A stretch of DNA of 64,000 nt from Oscillospiraceae bacterium. Its GTDB lineage: Bacteria; Bacillota; Clostridia; Oscillospirales; CAG-272. The notes under the pieces were generated by a model. It was not told the origin of the DNA. It worked only from the letters and a program-made list of their open reading frames with translations, and did no database searches. The stretch covers positions 1 through 64,000 of the forward strand of contig SVSP01000004.1 in NCBI GenBank assembly GCA_015064255.1. Reading direction: 5' to 3'. Made by a program: the position numbers and the translations under genes. Below are positions 15,749 to 24,923 of the stretch, in pieces; position 1 is the first letter of the stretch; each line of letters begins with the position of its first letter.

Positions 15749-17923
15749 ATGAAACAAGTTAATATTACCGAAATAAAAGAAAAATTAAGATCTGAAGCTA
15801 TATATGCGCTGACACATAAGCCGATAATAACATACTCTTCGGACAGGGTTAAGGTTTGGCACGATGCATTTCTTTTGACAAGAGATCTGCCGACACAGCC
15901 GCAGAAATATTCTAAATCGCTCAAATATTTCCTTGAAAATATTTCAATACCGATTAATGAGAATGATATCCTTATTGGTAGAATGGTCGAAGAGAGCTTT
16001 ACCGAAGAGGAAGAAAAGGTCTTTCAGCAAAAATATATGTCAGAGCCGGGATGCTTCGGAAGACCCGATTTTGTTACCGAAAACGGACACTGTTCGCTCA
16101 GATGGGATATTCTTTTTGCCAAAGGAATATCGGGACTTAAAGCCGATGCGGAAGGATGGCTCGGGCATTATAAGAAAAACGGTAACGAATCGCAGGTGGA
16201 TTTCCTTGAGTCTGCTATAGGTATGTATGAGGCTATTATAATATATCTTAAAAGAAGCGCGCAAGAGTGCCGTAAATTCGGGAAAATCGAGCAGGCAGAG
16301 ATACTTGATAAGATTTCTTTTTCCGCACCCGACGACTTCTTCTCGGCAATGCAGCTCTACTGGACGGTAACATTTATCATATGCGCATATCTTGCATCAA
16401 ACCCGACGCTCACGCTCGGCAGACCCGACCTTTTCCTGTACGATTTCTATAAGAAGGATATAGAGGAAAAGAAGCTTACAAAGGAAGAAGTATCGCTTAT
16501 TGTCGCCGACTTTTACGCTAAAAATAACCTCATAATGGGTAGAGGTGAGCATCAGATCAGCGAGATATATGAAAATTCAACCTGCACGGGGTGGCACAGA
16601 ATACTTGCATACGACGCTCCGCAGTATCTCATTCTTTCGGGAACAGATCCCGAAACGGGAAAAACTGTCGCGAATGAGCTTACGGAAATTTTTGTCGATG
16701 AAATCGTACCTGCATATAAAAATCCTGTAATAGAATTCCGTTATTCAAAGGGAGTAGGGGAAAATTATCCTAAGCTGTGGAATAATTTTGTTTCCAAAAT
16801 CGCAGACAGCGCCTCGGCTATGATATATAACGATATAGGCATTATTGAAGCATATATCAAAGACGGATTCGACTTTAAGACTGCCGCATCTTACGAGCAT
16901 TACGGCTGTAACTGGCCGACGATACCTACTACCGATACCATAGGTCCTTCTTTGCAGACAAACGTGACCCGAGTGATGTATTCGATTATTCACGATTATG
17001 CGGAGCGCGAAGATGAATTTGACCGTGAACGCTTTTTGTCTGCGGTGTATGATACTTTTTTTGACATATACGCTAAAAGAGCACAGGTAATAAAAGAAAT
17101 AAGCGCGAAAAATCTTCCCAACAGTAAGCATATAAAGCTTGTTGCGTGTTTTTCAAAGAATAATATAGAAAATGCGGGGCTTTATTACGAAAACATAAAC
17201 GTACTGGCAAGTATCGGCACGGTATGCTCGGCTATCGATATGGCTGTAGCTATGGAGTATATGTGCAAGGAAAAGGGATATTCTCCCAAAAAGCTTATGG
17301 AGATATGCGACCGTGATTTTGAAAACGACGAATATACGCTCGCACTTTGTAAGAACGCTCCAAAAGCGGGACAAAACGATGAGCTTGCGGATTTTTACGT
17401 TGAAAGAATTCCGCGACTTGTCTTGGATGCGGCTGAAAGGTCGCTGAAGGATATTCCGAGTCACTGTCACATCCGTTATTGCAGCGAATCGGATACGGGA
17501 CATATTGCCATAGGTGCTTCGCTCGGTGCTACCCCCGACGGAAGACGCAAAGGTGAATCTATAAGCCAAAATAATCAGCCTTCCCACGGAAGCGCTAAAA
17601 ACGGTATAACGGCTATGCTTTCGTCTATGAATAAGATGCCGCTTGACAGACTGTTTTCGGGTGCTATGAACGTTACGATACAGCCGAAAAACTTCGCAGG
17701 CGAGGAAGGTATTGCAAAGCTTGCCAAGATAATGGAGGTTTATTTCGAAAAGGGCGGTCTTCAGCTTCAGATAAGCGCTGTGGACAGAGATAAGCTTCTC
17801 GCGGCACAGAACGATCCGGACAGCTACCGCGACCTTATGGTGCGTGTTACGGGATACAGTGCCGTCTTTGTCGATCTCAGCCGCAGAGCACAAGACGATA
17901 TAATTGCACGAGATGCGCTGTGA
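15749..17923 (+). CDS. Glycyl radical enzyme (PFL-like) of unknown reaction, copy 1
   Basis: 724 residues. The C-terminal glycyl radical loop is RVTGYSAVF (predicted radical Gly702) and the catalytic cysteine is Cys387 in HYGCNWP. Dehydratases and lyases such as CutC, glycerol dehydratase, HypD and isethionate lyase carry GCxE, where the Glu is a base; here the position is Trp, and the CC pair of true PFL is also absent, so the reaction is neither. The GATPDGRRKG loop is conserved. No activase lies beside it. It follows the lyase gene by 45 bp and is directly followed by a close paralogue. RBS AAAGGAG. Confidence 0.85.
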   Translation: MKQVNITEIKEKLRSEAIYALTHKPIITYSSDRVKVWHDAFLLTRDLPTQPQKYSKSLKYFLENISIPINENDILIGRMVEESFTEEEEKVFQQKYMSEPGCFGRPDFVTENGHCSLRWDILFAKGISGLKADAEGWLGHYKKNGNESQVDFLESAIGMYEAIIIYLKRSAQECRKFGKIEQAEILDKISFSAPDDFFSAMQLYWTVTFIICAYLASNPTLTLGRPDLFLYDFYKKDIEEKKLTKEEVSLIVADFYAKNNLIMGRGEHQISEIYENSTCTGWHRILAYDAPQYLILSGTDPETGKTVANELTEIFVDEIVPAYKNPVIEFRYSKGVGENYPKLWNNFVSKIADSASAMIYNDIGIIEAYIKDGFDFKTAASYEHYGCNWPTIPTTDTIGPSLQTNVTRVMYSIIHDYAEREDEFDRERFLSAVYDTFFDIYAKRAQVIKEISAKNLPNSKHIKLVACFSKNNIENAGLYYENINVLASIGTVCSAIDMAVAMEYMCKEKGYSPKKLMEICDRDFENDEYTLALCKNAPKAGQNDELADFYVERIPRLVLDAAERSLKDIPSHCHIRYCSESDTGHIAIGASLGATPDGRRKGESISQNNQPSHGSAKNGITAMLSSMNKMPLDRLFSGAMNVTIQPKNFAGEEGIAKLAKIMEVYFEKGGLQLQISAVDRDKLLAAQNDPDSYRDLMVRVTGYSAVFVDLSRRAQDDIIARDAL

Positions 17924-17995
17924 CATTTTCTGATACTTCCGAATAGGTTGATAAACAAATAAATCTGAGTATCTGACGTTAAAGGAGACTTTACT

Positions 17996-20170
17996 ATGAA
18001 ACAACATAATATTAGCGAAATCAAAGCAAAAATGAGAGAAGAAGCGATCTACGCTCTCACACACAAGCCGATAATAACCTATTCTTCGGACAGAGTTAAG
18101 GTCTGGCAAGATGCGTTTTTGATAAGCAAGGATCTGCCGACACATCCGCAGAAATATTCTGTTTCGCTTAAATATTTCCTTGAAAATATCTCTATTCCGA
18201 TAGATGAAAATGACGTTCTTATCGGAAGAATGGTGGAAGAGAGCTTTACCGAAGAGGAAGAAAAGGTCTTTCAGCAAAAATATATGTCAGAGCCCGGATG
18301 CTTCGGAAAACCCGATTTTATAATCGAAAACGGACATTGTTCGCTCAGATGGGATATACTTTTTGCAAAGGGTATTTCGGGACTTAAAGCCGATGCTGAA
18401 AAATGGCTTGAGCATTACAAGAAAAACGGCAACGAAAGTCAGGTTGACTTTATTACTTCTGCTATCGGTATGTACGATGCAACTATAATCTACCTTAAAA
18501 GAAGTGCAGAGGAATGCCGTAAATTCGGAAAGATCGAGCAGGCTGAAATATTTGATAAGCTTTCGGTATCTGCACCCGATAGCTTCTATTCGGCAATGCA
18601 GATATACTGGACGGTAGAGTTTATTATCTGTGCGTATCTTGCAGGAAATCCGACGCTTACGCTCGGCAGACCCGACCTTTTCCTATACGATTTCTATAAG
18701 AAGGATATAGAATCGGGTAAACTGACAAAAGAAGAAGCCTCTCTTATTATCGCGGACTTTTACGCTAAAAACAACCTCATAATGGGTAGAGGTGAGCATC
18801 AGATTAGCGAAAAATATGAAAACGAAAAATGCACGGGCTGGCACAGAATACTTGCATACGATGCTCCGCAGTATCTCGTTCTTTCTGGAACAGACCCAAA
18901 AACGGGCAAATCGGTAGCAAACGAGCTTACAGAGCTCTTTATTGACGAGATAGTACCCGCGTATAAAAATCCGGTTATAGAATTCCGTTATTCAAAGGGA
19001 GTAGCCGAAAATTATCCCGAAATGTGGAAGAACTTCGTTTCAAAGCTTGCAAACAGCGCATCGGCTATGATTTATAACGATATAAGCCTCATCCCGATGT
19101 ACCTGAAAGATGGATTTGACTTTAAGGAAGCTGCCGCATATGAGCACTACGGTTGTAACTGGCCGACAATTCCGTGTAAGGATACTCCTGACCACGGTTT
19201 TCAGGGTAACGTATGCCGTTTAATGTACGGTGCTATTCATAAGTATGCGGAAAATGCAGATGAATTTGACCGCGATGGCTTTTTGACGTCTCTTTATGAC
19301 TCGTTCTATGAAGATTATAAGAATAAAGCAGAACAAATAAAGGCAACAAGAGCAGTAAACGTACCGAATAGCGGACGCATAAAGCTTTACTCCTGTTTTT
19401 CTGCGGATAATATAGAAAAAGCGGGACTTTATTACGAAAACTGGAATATGATAATGAATCTCGGCACGATATGCTCGGCAATAGATATGGCTGTGGCAAT
19501 GGAATATATGTGCAAAGAAAAGGGGTATTCTCCCAAGAAGCTTATGGAAATTTGCGACCGTGATTTCGAAAACGATGAATATACCTTGGCACTTTGTAAA
19601 AACGCTCCGAAGGCGGGAGAAAACGATGAGCTTGCCGACTTCTATGTTGAAAAGATTACAAATCTCCTTATAGATGCGGGCGAATCTGCAATGCAGGGTA
19701 TTCCGAAGCATTGCCGTCTGCGTTTCTGTACCGAATTTGATACCTCGCATATAGGTATAGGTGCCGGAATAGGAGCGACACCCGACGGAAGACGTAAAGC
19801 TATGCCTGTAAGCCAGAATAATCAGCCCGCCCACGGAAGTGCTAAAAACGGTATAACAGCAATGCTTTCATCAATAGCTAAAATGCCCTTTGACAGACTT
19901 GCATCGGGTGCCATGAACGTTACTATACAGCCTAAAAACTTTGCGGGCGAGGAAGGTATCGCAAAGCTTGCCAAGATAATGGAAGTTTATTTTGAAAAGG
20001 GCGGTATGCAGATGCAGATAAGCGCAGTTGATAGAGATAAGCTTCTCGCGGCGCAAAAAGATCCCGATAGCTATCGCGACCTTATGGTGCGCGTTACCGG
20101 ATACAGCGCGGTATTCGTTGATCTCAGCCGCAGAGCACAGGAAGATATAATAGAGAGAGACGCGCTTTAA
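17996..20170 (+). CDS. Glycyl radical enzyme (PFL-like) of unknown reaction, copy 2
   Basis: 724 residues, the same length as copy 1, with Cys387 (HYGCNWP) and Gly702 (RVTGYSAVF) at identical positions. By eye the ends are about 80-95% identical, while the segment just after the catalytic Cys (about 395-470) is only about half identical. That region helps line the active site in GREs, so the two copies probably act on different substrates or stereoisomers. Has its own AAAGGAG site, 72 bp after copy 1, so both are likely on one transcript. Requires a radical SAM activase supplied from elsewhere. Confidence 0.85.
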   Translation: MKQHNISEIKAKMREEAIYALTHKPIITYSSDRVKVWQDAFLISKDLPTHPQKYSVSLKYFLENISIPIDENDVLIGRMVEESFTEEEEKVFQQKYMSEPGCFGKPDFIIENGHCSLRWDILFAKGISGLKADAEKWLEHYKKNGNESQVDFITSAIGMYDATIIYLKRSAEECRKFGKIEQAEIFDKLSVSAPDSFYSAMQIYWTVEFIICAYLAGNPTLTLGRPDLFLYDFYKKDIESGKLTKEEASLIIADFYAKNNLIMGRGEHQISEKYENEKCTGWHRILAYDAPQYLVLSGTDPKTGKSVANELTELFIDEIVPAYKNPVIEFRYSKGVAENYPEMWKNFVSKLANSASAMIYNDISLIPMYLKDGFDFKEAAAYEHYGCNWPTIPCKDTPDHGFQGNVCRLMYGAIHKYAENADEFDRDGFLTSLYDSFYEDYKNKAEQIKATRAVNVPNSGRIKLYSCFSADNIEKAGLYYENWNMIMNLGTICSAIDMAVAMEYMCKEKGYSPKKLMEICDRDFENDEYTLALCKNAPKAGENDELADFYVEKITNLLIDAGESAMQGIPKHCRLRFCTEFDTSHIGIGAGIGATPDGRRKAMPVSQNNQPAHGSAKNGITAMLSSIAKMPFDRLASGAMNVTIQPKNFAGEEGIAKLAKIMEVYFEKGGMQMQISAVDRDKLLAAQKDPDSYRDLMVRVTGYSAVFVDLSRRAQEDIIERDAL

Positions 20171-20213
20171 TTCAAACATAACTTTAAGTAAATAAGTAAT
20201 TTCGGAGGTAAAA

Positions 20214-20504
20214 ATGATAAGACATATTTGTATGTTCAAAATAAAGGAAGAAAATAAAGAAAAAAATCTGGCGGACCTTTTAGAAAAGGTTCAGTCGCTC
20301 AGGGCAATTTCGGAGATAAAGCGCTTTGATGTGGTTCTCAATGTTGAAGGTACTCCCGAAACAAACTACGACGTGTCGCTTATTTTCGATTTTGATACCA
20401 TTGCAGACCTTGAAACTTATCAGAAGAACGAGATTCACGTGAATTTCGGTAAGTTTGTGTCTGCCATGCGTGAAGCAAGAGCTTGCATAGACTACGAGAT
20501 GTAA
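20214..20504 (+). CDS. Dabb (stress-responsive alpha/beta-barrel) domain protein
   Basis: 96 residues forming a single Dabb ferredoxin-like domain (starts MIRHICMFKIKE, ends with the YQKNEIHVNFGKFV segment typical of the family). Such small dimeric proteins include plant polyketide cyclases and many bacterial proteins of sugar and aromatic pathways. Its place 43 bp after the second GRE suggests it handles a product or intermediate of the same pathway. Strong GGAGG site. Confidence 0.8.
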   Translation: MIRHICMFKIKEENKEKNLADLLEKVQSLRAISEIKRFDVVLNVEGTPETNYDVSLIFDFDTIADLETYQKNEIHVNFGKFVSAMREARACIDYEM

Positions 20505-20507
20505 TAA

Positions 20508-20557
20508 TAAAAAATACGGCAGAATTACCTTTCTGAAGTGATTCTGCCGTGTTTTTT
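20508..20557. terminator. Bidirectional terminator between the Dabb and TspO genes
   Basis: ACGGCAGAAT and ATTCTGCCGT pair around a loop of about 15 nt, with A-rich and T-rich flanks serving both convergent genes. Confidence 0.8.
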
Positions 20558-20566
20558 CAGATGAAA

Positions 20567-21052
20567 TTATCTGTTAAGAAACCATATTCCGAAATTGAGA
20601 TATCCGGCAAAAGCTACCCAAAGCAGATAGGGAATTTGCAGATATGCGGACAGTTTGTTTATCTTATAAAAAGAGCTTATCATCTTGATTATCGTAATAA
20701 GCAAAGCCATAAGACATATAAACGCCGCAAAAAATGCTCTGAAACGGAAAAATATAATGCTCCAAGCGAAGTTTAAAATGAGATTAAACGCATAAATAAC
20801 AAGTGCTTTGTCCGCGGATTTCGGATTGATTTCCCGATTTGTATAAACGAGTGCGGCACTTATTCCCATAAGCACGTAGAGAACAGTCCAGACGATAGGG
20901 AAGAGTATGGACGGAGGTGCAAGCGGCGGAACTTTTATTTCGCCGTAGATCTGCATACTGTCACGCGTAAGGAACGCCGCAAGTGCCCCTACCGCAAGTG
21001 CTGTTAATATAGAAATTAAGTAGGGTTTGATTTTAGACCATAAAGAAGTCAT
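20567..21052 (-). CDS. tspO: TspO/MBR-family membrane protein
   Basis: 161 residues with five membrane helices. The conserved KVPPLAPPSILFPIVWTVLYVLMG segment and NFAWSIIFF helix mark the tryptophan-rich sensory protein family, which binds porphyrins and related ligands and takes part in stress responses. It stands alone on the opposite strand to its neighbours. Ligand and role here are unknown; note that a tetrapyrrole (B12) uptake operon lies nearby but is not adjacent. Confidence 0.85.
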   Translation of the reverse strand: MTSLWSKIKPYLISILTALAVGALAAFLTRDSMQIYGEIKVPPLAPPSILFPIVWTVLYVLMGISAALVYTNREINPKSADKALVIYAFNLILNFAWSIIFFRFRAFFAAFICLMALLITIIKMISSFYKINKLSAYLQIPYLLWVAFAGYLNFGIWFLNR

Positions 21053-21162
21053 AACGGATACCGCCTTTTTGTTTTTTTAGTACATTATATGTAAATGAGA
21101 TACCGAATAATGTGAGTAATCAAGAAAAAGATTTTGAAAGGTAATATTAGGTTGTTTTTGGA

Positions 21163-21191
21163 TTGACATTTAAAGCTGTTTGTGATAAAAT
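21163..21191 (+). promoter_or_regulatory. Promoter of the SGNH/GH43 operon
   Basis: TTGACA, 17-nt spacer, TAAAAT, about 50 bp before the start of the esterase gene. Confidence 0.7.
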
Positions 21192-21239
21192 CATAGGGAA
21201 TAATACCGTTATTACGGAAAAAGAAAGGCAGTTAATATT

Positions 21240-22187
21240 ATGAAGCTTTCAAACAAATCAATAAAGCCGCTTGTACACGGCGTATATCAGACAAAAGAGG
21301 AAGACGGATATCTTACCTTCTATCATTATGACGACGCGCAGATCGAATATCTTAGATTCAATGAATTCTTCTATGACCGTGCAAGGGCTTCGTCTTCTGT
21401 AACACTTGAATTTGAAACAGATGCAAAAGAGATAGGATTTGATTATAAGATATTCTGGGTAGGATCAAAGGATACCGTTGACGTATATGCGGATAACGTT
21501 CCCGTTTGTATTACGCATCTTAAAGCTCTTGCAGATAAGGGCAAGATGGCTTTTAGCCTTCCCGAAGGTAAAAAGAAGCTGACAGTGTATTTCCCGATAG
21601 ACGTTAAAATCGGTATAAAGAATCTCCGCATAGAAGGAAAATGGCGTAATATCAAGAAAAAAGGACCTAAAGTTCTTTGGATGGGCGACTCCATTACACA
21701 GGGTTACGGTACCTTTATTACGAGCGAAACATACGTAAACGTTGCTATGCGTAAGCTTGGATACGACGTGCTTAATCAGGGTATAGGCGGATACTATTTC
21801 GATGCTAACGTCATTACTCCTATGGAAGGATATACACCCGATAAGATAATTATAGCGATGGGTACAAATCAGCACACTTGGTCGGATAATGAACGTAGAG
21901 TAGCAGAATATTTTGAAAAGCTTGATAAGGTCTATAACGGAATCCCCACCCTTGTTCTTACTCCTATATGGCGTTGCAATCCCGGTACGGATATGAAGAA
22001 GCTTCTCGAAATAGCAGAAATAATAAAGGTAGAATGTGCAAAGTATCCGAATATAAAGGTTGTTGACGGATTTGAACTCGTTCCCAATCTTCCCGATTAC
22101 TTCTGCGATGCACTTCATCCCAACGCACTCGGCGGAGAGGTTTACGGAAACAATCTCGTAAATAAGATCAAAGAACTTAAATTTTAA
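21240..22187 (+). CDS. SGNH/GDSL-family esterase with N-terminal beta domain
   Basis: 315 residues. The N-terminal 140 residues form a beta-sandwich; the SGNH hydrolase follows with block I GDSITQGYG, block III GTNQHTW and block V DALHPNALG (Ser, Asn, Asp/His). Two-domain enzymes of this build are carbohydrate esterases that remove acetyl groups from oligosaccharides. No signal peptide, so it is probably cytoplasmic. It is co-transcribed with the GH43 gene 21 bp downstream, which fits deacetylation of xylo- or pectic oligomers before hydrolysis. Confidence 0.85.
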   Translation: MKLSNKSIKPLVHGVYQTKEEDGYLTFYHYDDAQIEYLRFNEFFYDRARASSSVTLEFETDAKEIGFDYKIFWVGSKDTVDVYADNVPVCITHLKALADKGKMAFSLPEGKKKLTVYFPIDVKIGIKNLRIEGKWRNIKKKGPKVLWMGDSITQGYGTFITSETYVNVAMRKLGYDVLNQGIGGYYFDANVITPMEGYTPDKIIIAMGTNQHTWSDNERRVAEYFEKLDKVYNGIPTLVLTPIWRCNPGTDMKKLLEIAEIIKVECAKYPNIKVVDGFELVPNLPDYFCDALHPNALGGEVYGNNLVNKIKELKF

Positions 22188-22208
22188 TTAAAAAAGGTAT
22201 TAAAAGAT

Positions 22209-23144
22209 ATGAAAAATCTTGAATTTAAAATCCATAATCCGATAGACGAAGGATGGTATGCAGACCCCGAAGCAAGATTTTATGAAGGCAAGTACGTAAT
22301 ATACGCTACAATGTCGCTTCCTTTTGACGATCAGCACAATCATGTTTGCTGGACTTCCGAAAATCTTACGGACTGGGAACGCCACGACGATATTATCGAT
22401 ATGTCGGGCTTTCCGTGGGCGACACGTGCTATCTGGGCACCGACCATCATAGAAAAGAACGGAAAGTATTATTATATTTTCGCATCAAACGATATTCACA
22501 GCGATAAGGAAAAGGGCGGACTTGAAATAGCTGTTTCGGACTCCCCCACAGGACCGTTCAAGGCTCTTCTCGACCGTCCGCTGATAAACGAATTTCATAA
22601 CGGTGCACAGCCGATCGACGCTCACCTCTTTAAAGATGACGACGGTACGGTATATCTTCTTTACGGCGGCTGGCGACACTGCAATATCGCGAAAATGAAT
22701 GAGGATATGACAGGATTCGTTCCGCATCCCGACGGAAGCATTATAAAGGAAATAACCCCGCCCGATTACGTTGAAGGTCCTTGTATGTTCAAAAAGGACG
22801 GAAAGTATTATTTTATGTGGTCGGCAGGCGGCTGGACGAACGGTACTTACCGCGTAAATACCGCATTTGCCGATACTCCGTACGGACCCTTTGAGGACTA
22901 TAACGAGGTTCTTTCAACTGGTGACAGTAAAATAGCAAACGGCCCCGGACATAACGGATATATCTATATTCCCGAAGAAGATCTTTATCTTATCGTATAT
23001 CATCGCCATAAGCCCGAAATCAAAGACGGAAACGCGCGCTTTATGTGCATAGACGTAATGAACTTCGGTGAAAACGGAAGAATTCTTCCCGTTACTATGA
23101 CGATAGATTGGGAATATAAAAACGGTAAAGCGACAATACTCTGA
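22209..23144 (+). CDS. Glycoside hydrolase family 43, cytoplasmic
   Basis: 311 residues, a single five-bladed propeller. The catalytic set is visible: Asp in YADPEARF (base), Asp in PIDAHLFKDDDG (pKa modulator) and Glu in YVEGPCMF (acid). WAPTIIEKNGKYYYIF is the usual GH43 blade motif. The family has arabinofuranosidases, xylosidases and galactosidases; specificity cannot be told. No signal peptide. Partner of the esterase upstream. Confidence 0.9.
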   Translation: MKNLEFKIHNPIDEGWYADPEARFYEGKYVIYATMSLPFDDQHNHVCWTSENLTDWERHDDIIDMSGFPWATRAIWAPTIIEKNGKYYYIFASNDIHSDKEKGGLEIAVSDSPTGPFKALLDRPLINEFHNGAQPIDAHLFKDDDGTVYLLYGGWRHCNIAKMNEDMTGFVPHPDGSIIKEITPPDYVEGPCMFKKDGKYYFMWSAGGWTNGTYRVNTAFADTPYGPFEDYNEVLSTGDSKIANGPGHNGYIYIPEEDLYLIVYHRHKPEIKDGNARFMCIDVMNFGENGRILPVTMTIDWEYKNGKATIL

Positions 23145-23149
23145 AAATT

Positions 23150-23190
23150 TACAGCCCGCCTGATCAAGCTGAAAAAGGCGGGCTGTTATT
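23150..23190 (+). terminator. Intrinsic terminator after the GH43 gene
   Basis: CAGCCCGCC/GGCGGGCTG stem followed by TTATTTTG. Confidence 0.85.
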
Positions 23191-23250
23191 TTGTGTTTGA
23201 AGTTTTGCATATTTTTTGAAAAAAATTGAAAAATAATTTTCACTTACCCC

Positions 23251-23279
23251 TTGACAAGCTCTGTTTTTTGTGTTATAAT
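23251..23279 (+). promoter_or_regulatory. Consensus promoter of tRNA-His
   Basis: Perfect TTGACA, 17-nt spacer, perfect TATAAT, about 30 bp upstream of the tRNA. Confidence 0.9.
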
Positions 23280-23309
23280 CGCGACGTTGACTCGTGTTGA
23301 CGAAAATAT

Positions 23310-23384
23310 GGAGGGCGTAGCTCACTTGGTTAGAGCGCCAGGTTGTGGCCCTGGAGGTAGTGGGTTCGATTCCCATCGCTCTCC
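23310..23384 (+). tRNA. tRNA-His (anticodon GTG)
   Basis: Anticodon loop TTGTGGC. The acceptor GAGGGCG pairs with CGCTCTC (one G-T pair). The extra G(-1) at 23310 faces C73, the identity element of tRNA-His. T arm GGGTTCGATTCCC. No encoded CCA. Confidence 0.95.
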
Positions 23385-23392
23385 CTCGAAAT

Positions 23393-23430
23393 AAAGACTG
23401 GTTTAGGCAATTAAATCAGTCTTTTTCTTT
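23393..23430 (+). terminator. Intrinsic terminator after tRNA-His
   Basis: AAGACTGGTTTA/TAAATCAGTCTT stem followed by TTTCTTT. Confidence 0.75.
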
Positions 23431-23505
23431 TTGATGCGCTAAATATTCGCAGGTGCTTGCAAAACAAAAGAGATTTTTGTTTAAAAGTGTAAAAAAAAAG
23501 TTAAT

Positions 23506-23533
23506 TTGACTGAATTTCTATTGTAATTATAAA
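23506..23533 (+). promoter_or_regulatory. Likely promoter of the dCMP deaminase gene
   Basis: TTGACT, 16-nt spacer, TATAAA, in the AT-rich stretch after the tRNA terminator. A second AT-rich TATAAT occurs a little downstream, so the exact start site is uncertain. Confidence 0.45.
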
Positions 23534-23609
23534 AAATATGATGTATAATATGTTGTTAAATTATGTGTACCTTTAAAATTTGTATATTGCCGAAAGGAAT
23601 ATTAACGCT

Positions 23610-24107
23610 ATGGAAATGAATGAAAGAATAAGTAAACCGAATTACTATCTTGATATCGCACGTACGGTAGCAAGCAGATCGACCTGTCTGCGTAAAAAAT
23701 TCGGCGCTGTAATAGTAAAAGACGACACTATAGTATCAACCGGATATAACGGAGCTCCTCGCGGAAGAAAGAACTGTGACGAGATAGGAAGCTGTATGCG
23801 CGATAAGCTCGGAATACCGAGAGGAGAACGCTATGAGCTTTGCCGCTCTGTGCACGCAGAACAAAACGCCATAATAGCAGCTTCGAGAGAGCGTATGATA
23901 GGTGCAACACTCTACCTTGTATGTATTGACAGTAAGACGGGTGAGCTTGTGGGTGACGTTATGTGCTGTATGATGTGTAAGCGTACCGTAATAAACGCGG
24001 GTATCGAAACCGTTGTTATCAAGACAAGCGAAAAAGACTATCTTACCGTCAGAGTTCGCGACTGGATAATAAACGACGATAGCCTTTCGGGTGTTTTCGG
24101 TTATTGA
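23610..24107 (+). CDS. dCMP deaminase (deoxycytidylate deaminase)
   Basis: 165 residues from the ATG at 23610 (AAAGGA 11 nt upstream). Zinc motif HAEQNAI supplies the His and catalytic Glu; the second zinc motif is MCCMMCKRTVINAG, where the usual PCxxC has Cys in place of Pro. The extra Cys/His-rich insertion (NCDEIGSCMRD) between them matches the second zinc site of dCMP deaminases. The enzyme makes dUMP for thymidylate synthesis. It heads a run of small housekeeping genes on the plus strand. Confidence 0.9.
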   Translation: MEMNERISKPNYYLDIARTVASRSTCLRKKFGAVIVKDDTIVSTGYNGAPRGRKNCDEIGSCMRDKLGIPRGERYELCRSVHAEQNAIIAASRERMIGATLYLVCIDSKTGELVGDVMCCMMCKRTVINAGIETVVIKTSEKDYLTVRVRDWIINDDSLSGVFGY

Positions 24108-24151
24108 TAACGCTATAATACATATTTTCTGATAAATTTTGAGTGAATACA

Positions 24152-24901
24152 ATGGGAAAGAAAAATACAAATAAAAAAATTAAAATACAGCCGAGAGAGA
24201 ATACGGTGAAAAAAGAAAAAATCAGTTTTGTTCCGTGGCTCATAATACTCGGGGCGATACTTCTTCTCGTGCTTGTTTTTGTACTGTCAGAGTTTATTGA
24301 TAATTATCACTACGTGCGTAAATTTTCTTTTGACTACTCTACGGGTGAGCTTTACGATAAGAAGAACGATATAACGTATATAGAAGCACCGAGCGGATAT
24401 GAACCGATACGTATATCGAATAAACCGTATGCGACAGACGGAGAGAGACAATACTATCAGATAGGATTTTTGACAGAATCGGGTAAAGAAGAGATCATAT
24501 CTCCGTCTATTGCAATTGCCACGTCACCTGACGACGGCGCGTATATATATTATGACCCGAGCGCACTTCTTCTTCCGGATGTAAAGTCCTTCGAAGCTAA
24601 AGAAATACTCGTTTGCGATATGAATAATAATACTCTGCAATCATTTGACGAATCGGAAACGAAAACCTTTCTCGAAGCCTTCGAAAATGCGAAAAATGTT
24701 CACTTTGTTGCGTCGGGTTCTGTGTTTACACTCAGACTTCGTTCTTCAAAGATACCGTGGATGTCATACTGTATGTATCTGTATATCGTAGGTGATGCTA
24801 TGTACGTGGAAGATACTACAGAAGATGTAAAAATCAAGCTTCCGTCAAATGTGTGTAAGCTTTTTGACGAGGATCTTTTAAAGCTTTTCGGTAACGGATA
24901 A
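24152..24901 (+). CDS. Single-pass membrane protein of unknown function
   Basis: About 250 residues: a basic N-terminus (KKNTNKKIKIQPRENTVKKEK), one membrane helix (about 28-50) and an extracytoplasmic domain of some 200 residues. I do not recognise the domain. The start is uncertain; GTG at 24143 and ATG at 24152 are in frame and only a weak GAGTG precedes them. It sits between the dCMP deaminase and rimI genes, apparently in the same transcript. Confidence 0.6.
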   Translation: MGKKNTNKKIKIQPRENTVKKEKISFVPWLIILGAILLLVLVFVLSEFIDNYHYVRKFSFDYSTGELYDKKNDITYIEAPSGYEPIRISNKPYATDGERQYYQIGFLTESGKEEIISPSIAIATSPDDGAYIYYDPSALLLPDVKSFEAKEILVCDMNNNTLQSFDESETKTFLEAFENAKNVHFVASGSVFTLRLRSSKIPWMSYCMYLYIVGDAMYVEDTTEDVKIKLPSNVCKLFDEDLLKLFGNG

Positions 24902-24923
24902 GCATTTGTGGAGAAAAATAACT

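Noticed and set aside
17153-18277. 374-residue antisense ORF across the two GREs
   Set aside because: Low-complexity shadow frame opposite two clear GRE genes.
23164-23376. [25 protein letters not shown] on the minus strand
   Set aside because: Antisense of tRNA-His, a well-known annotation artefact.
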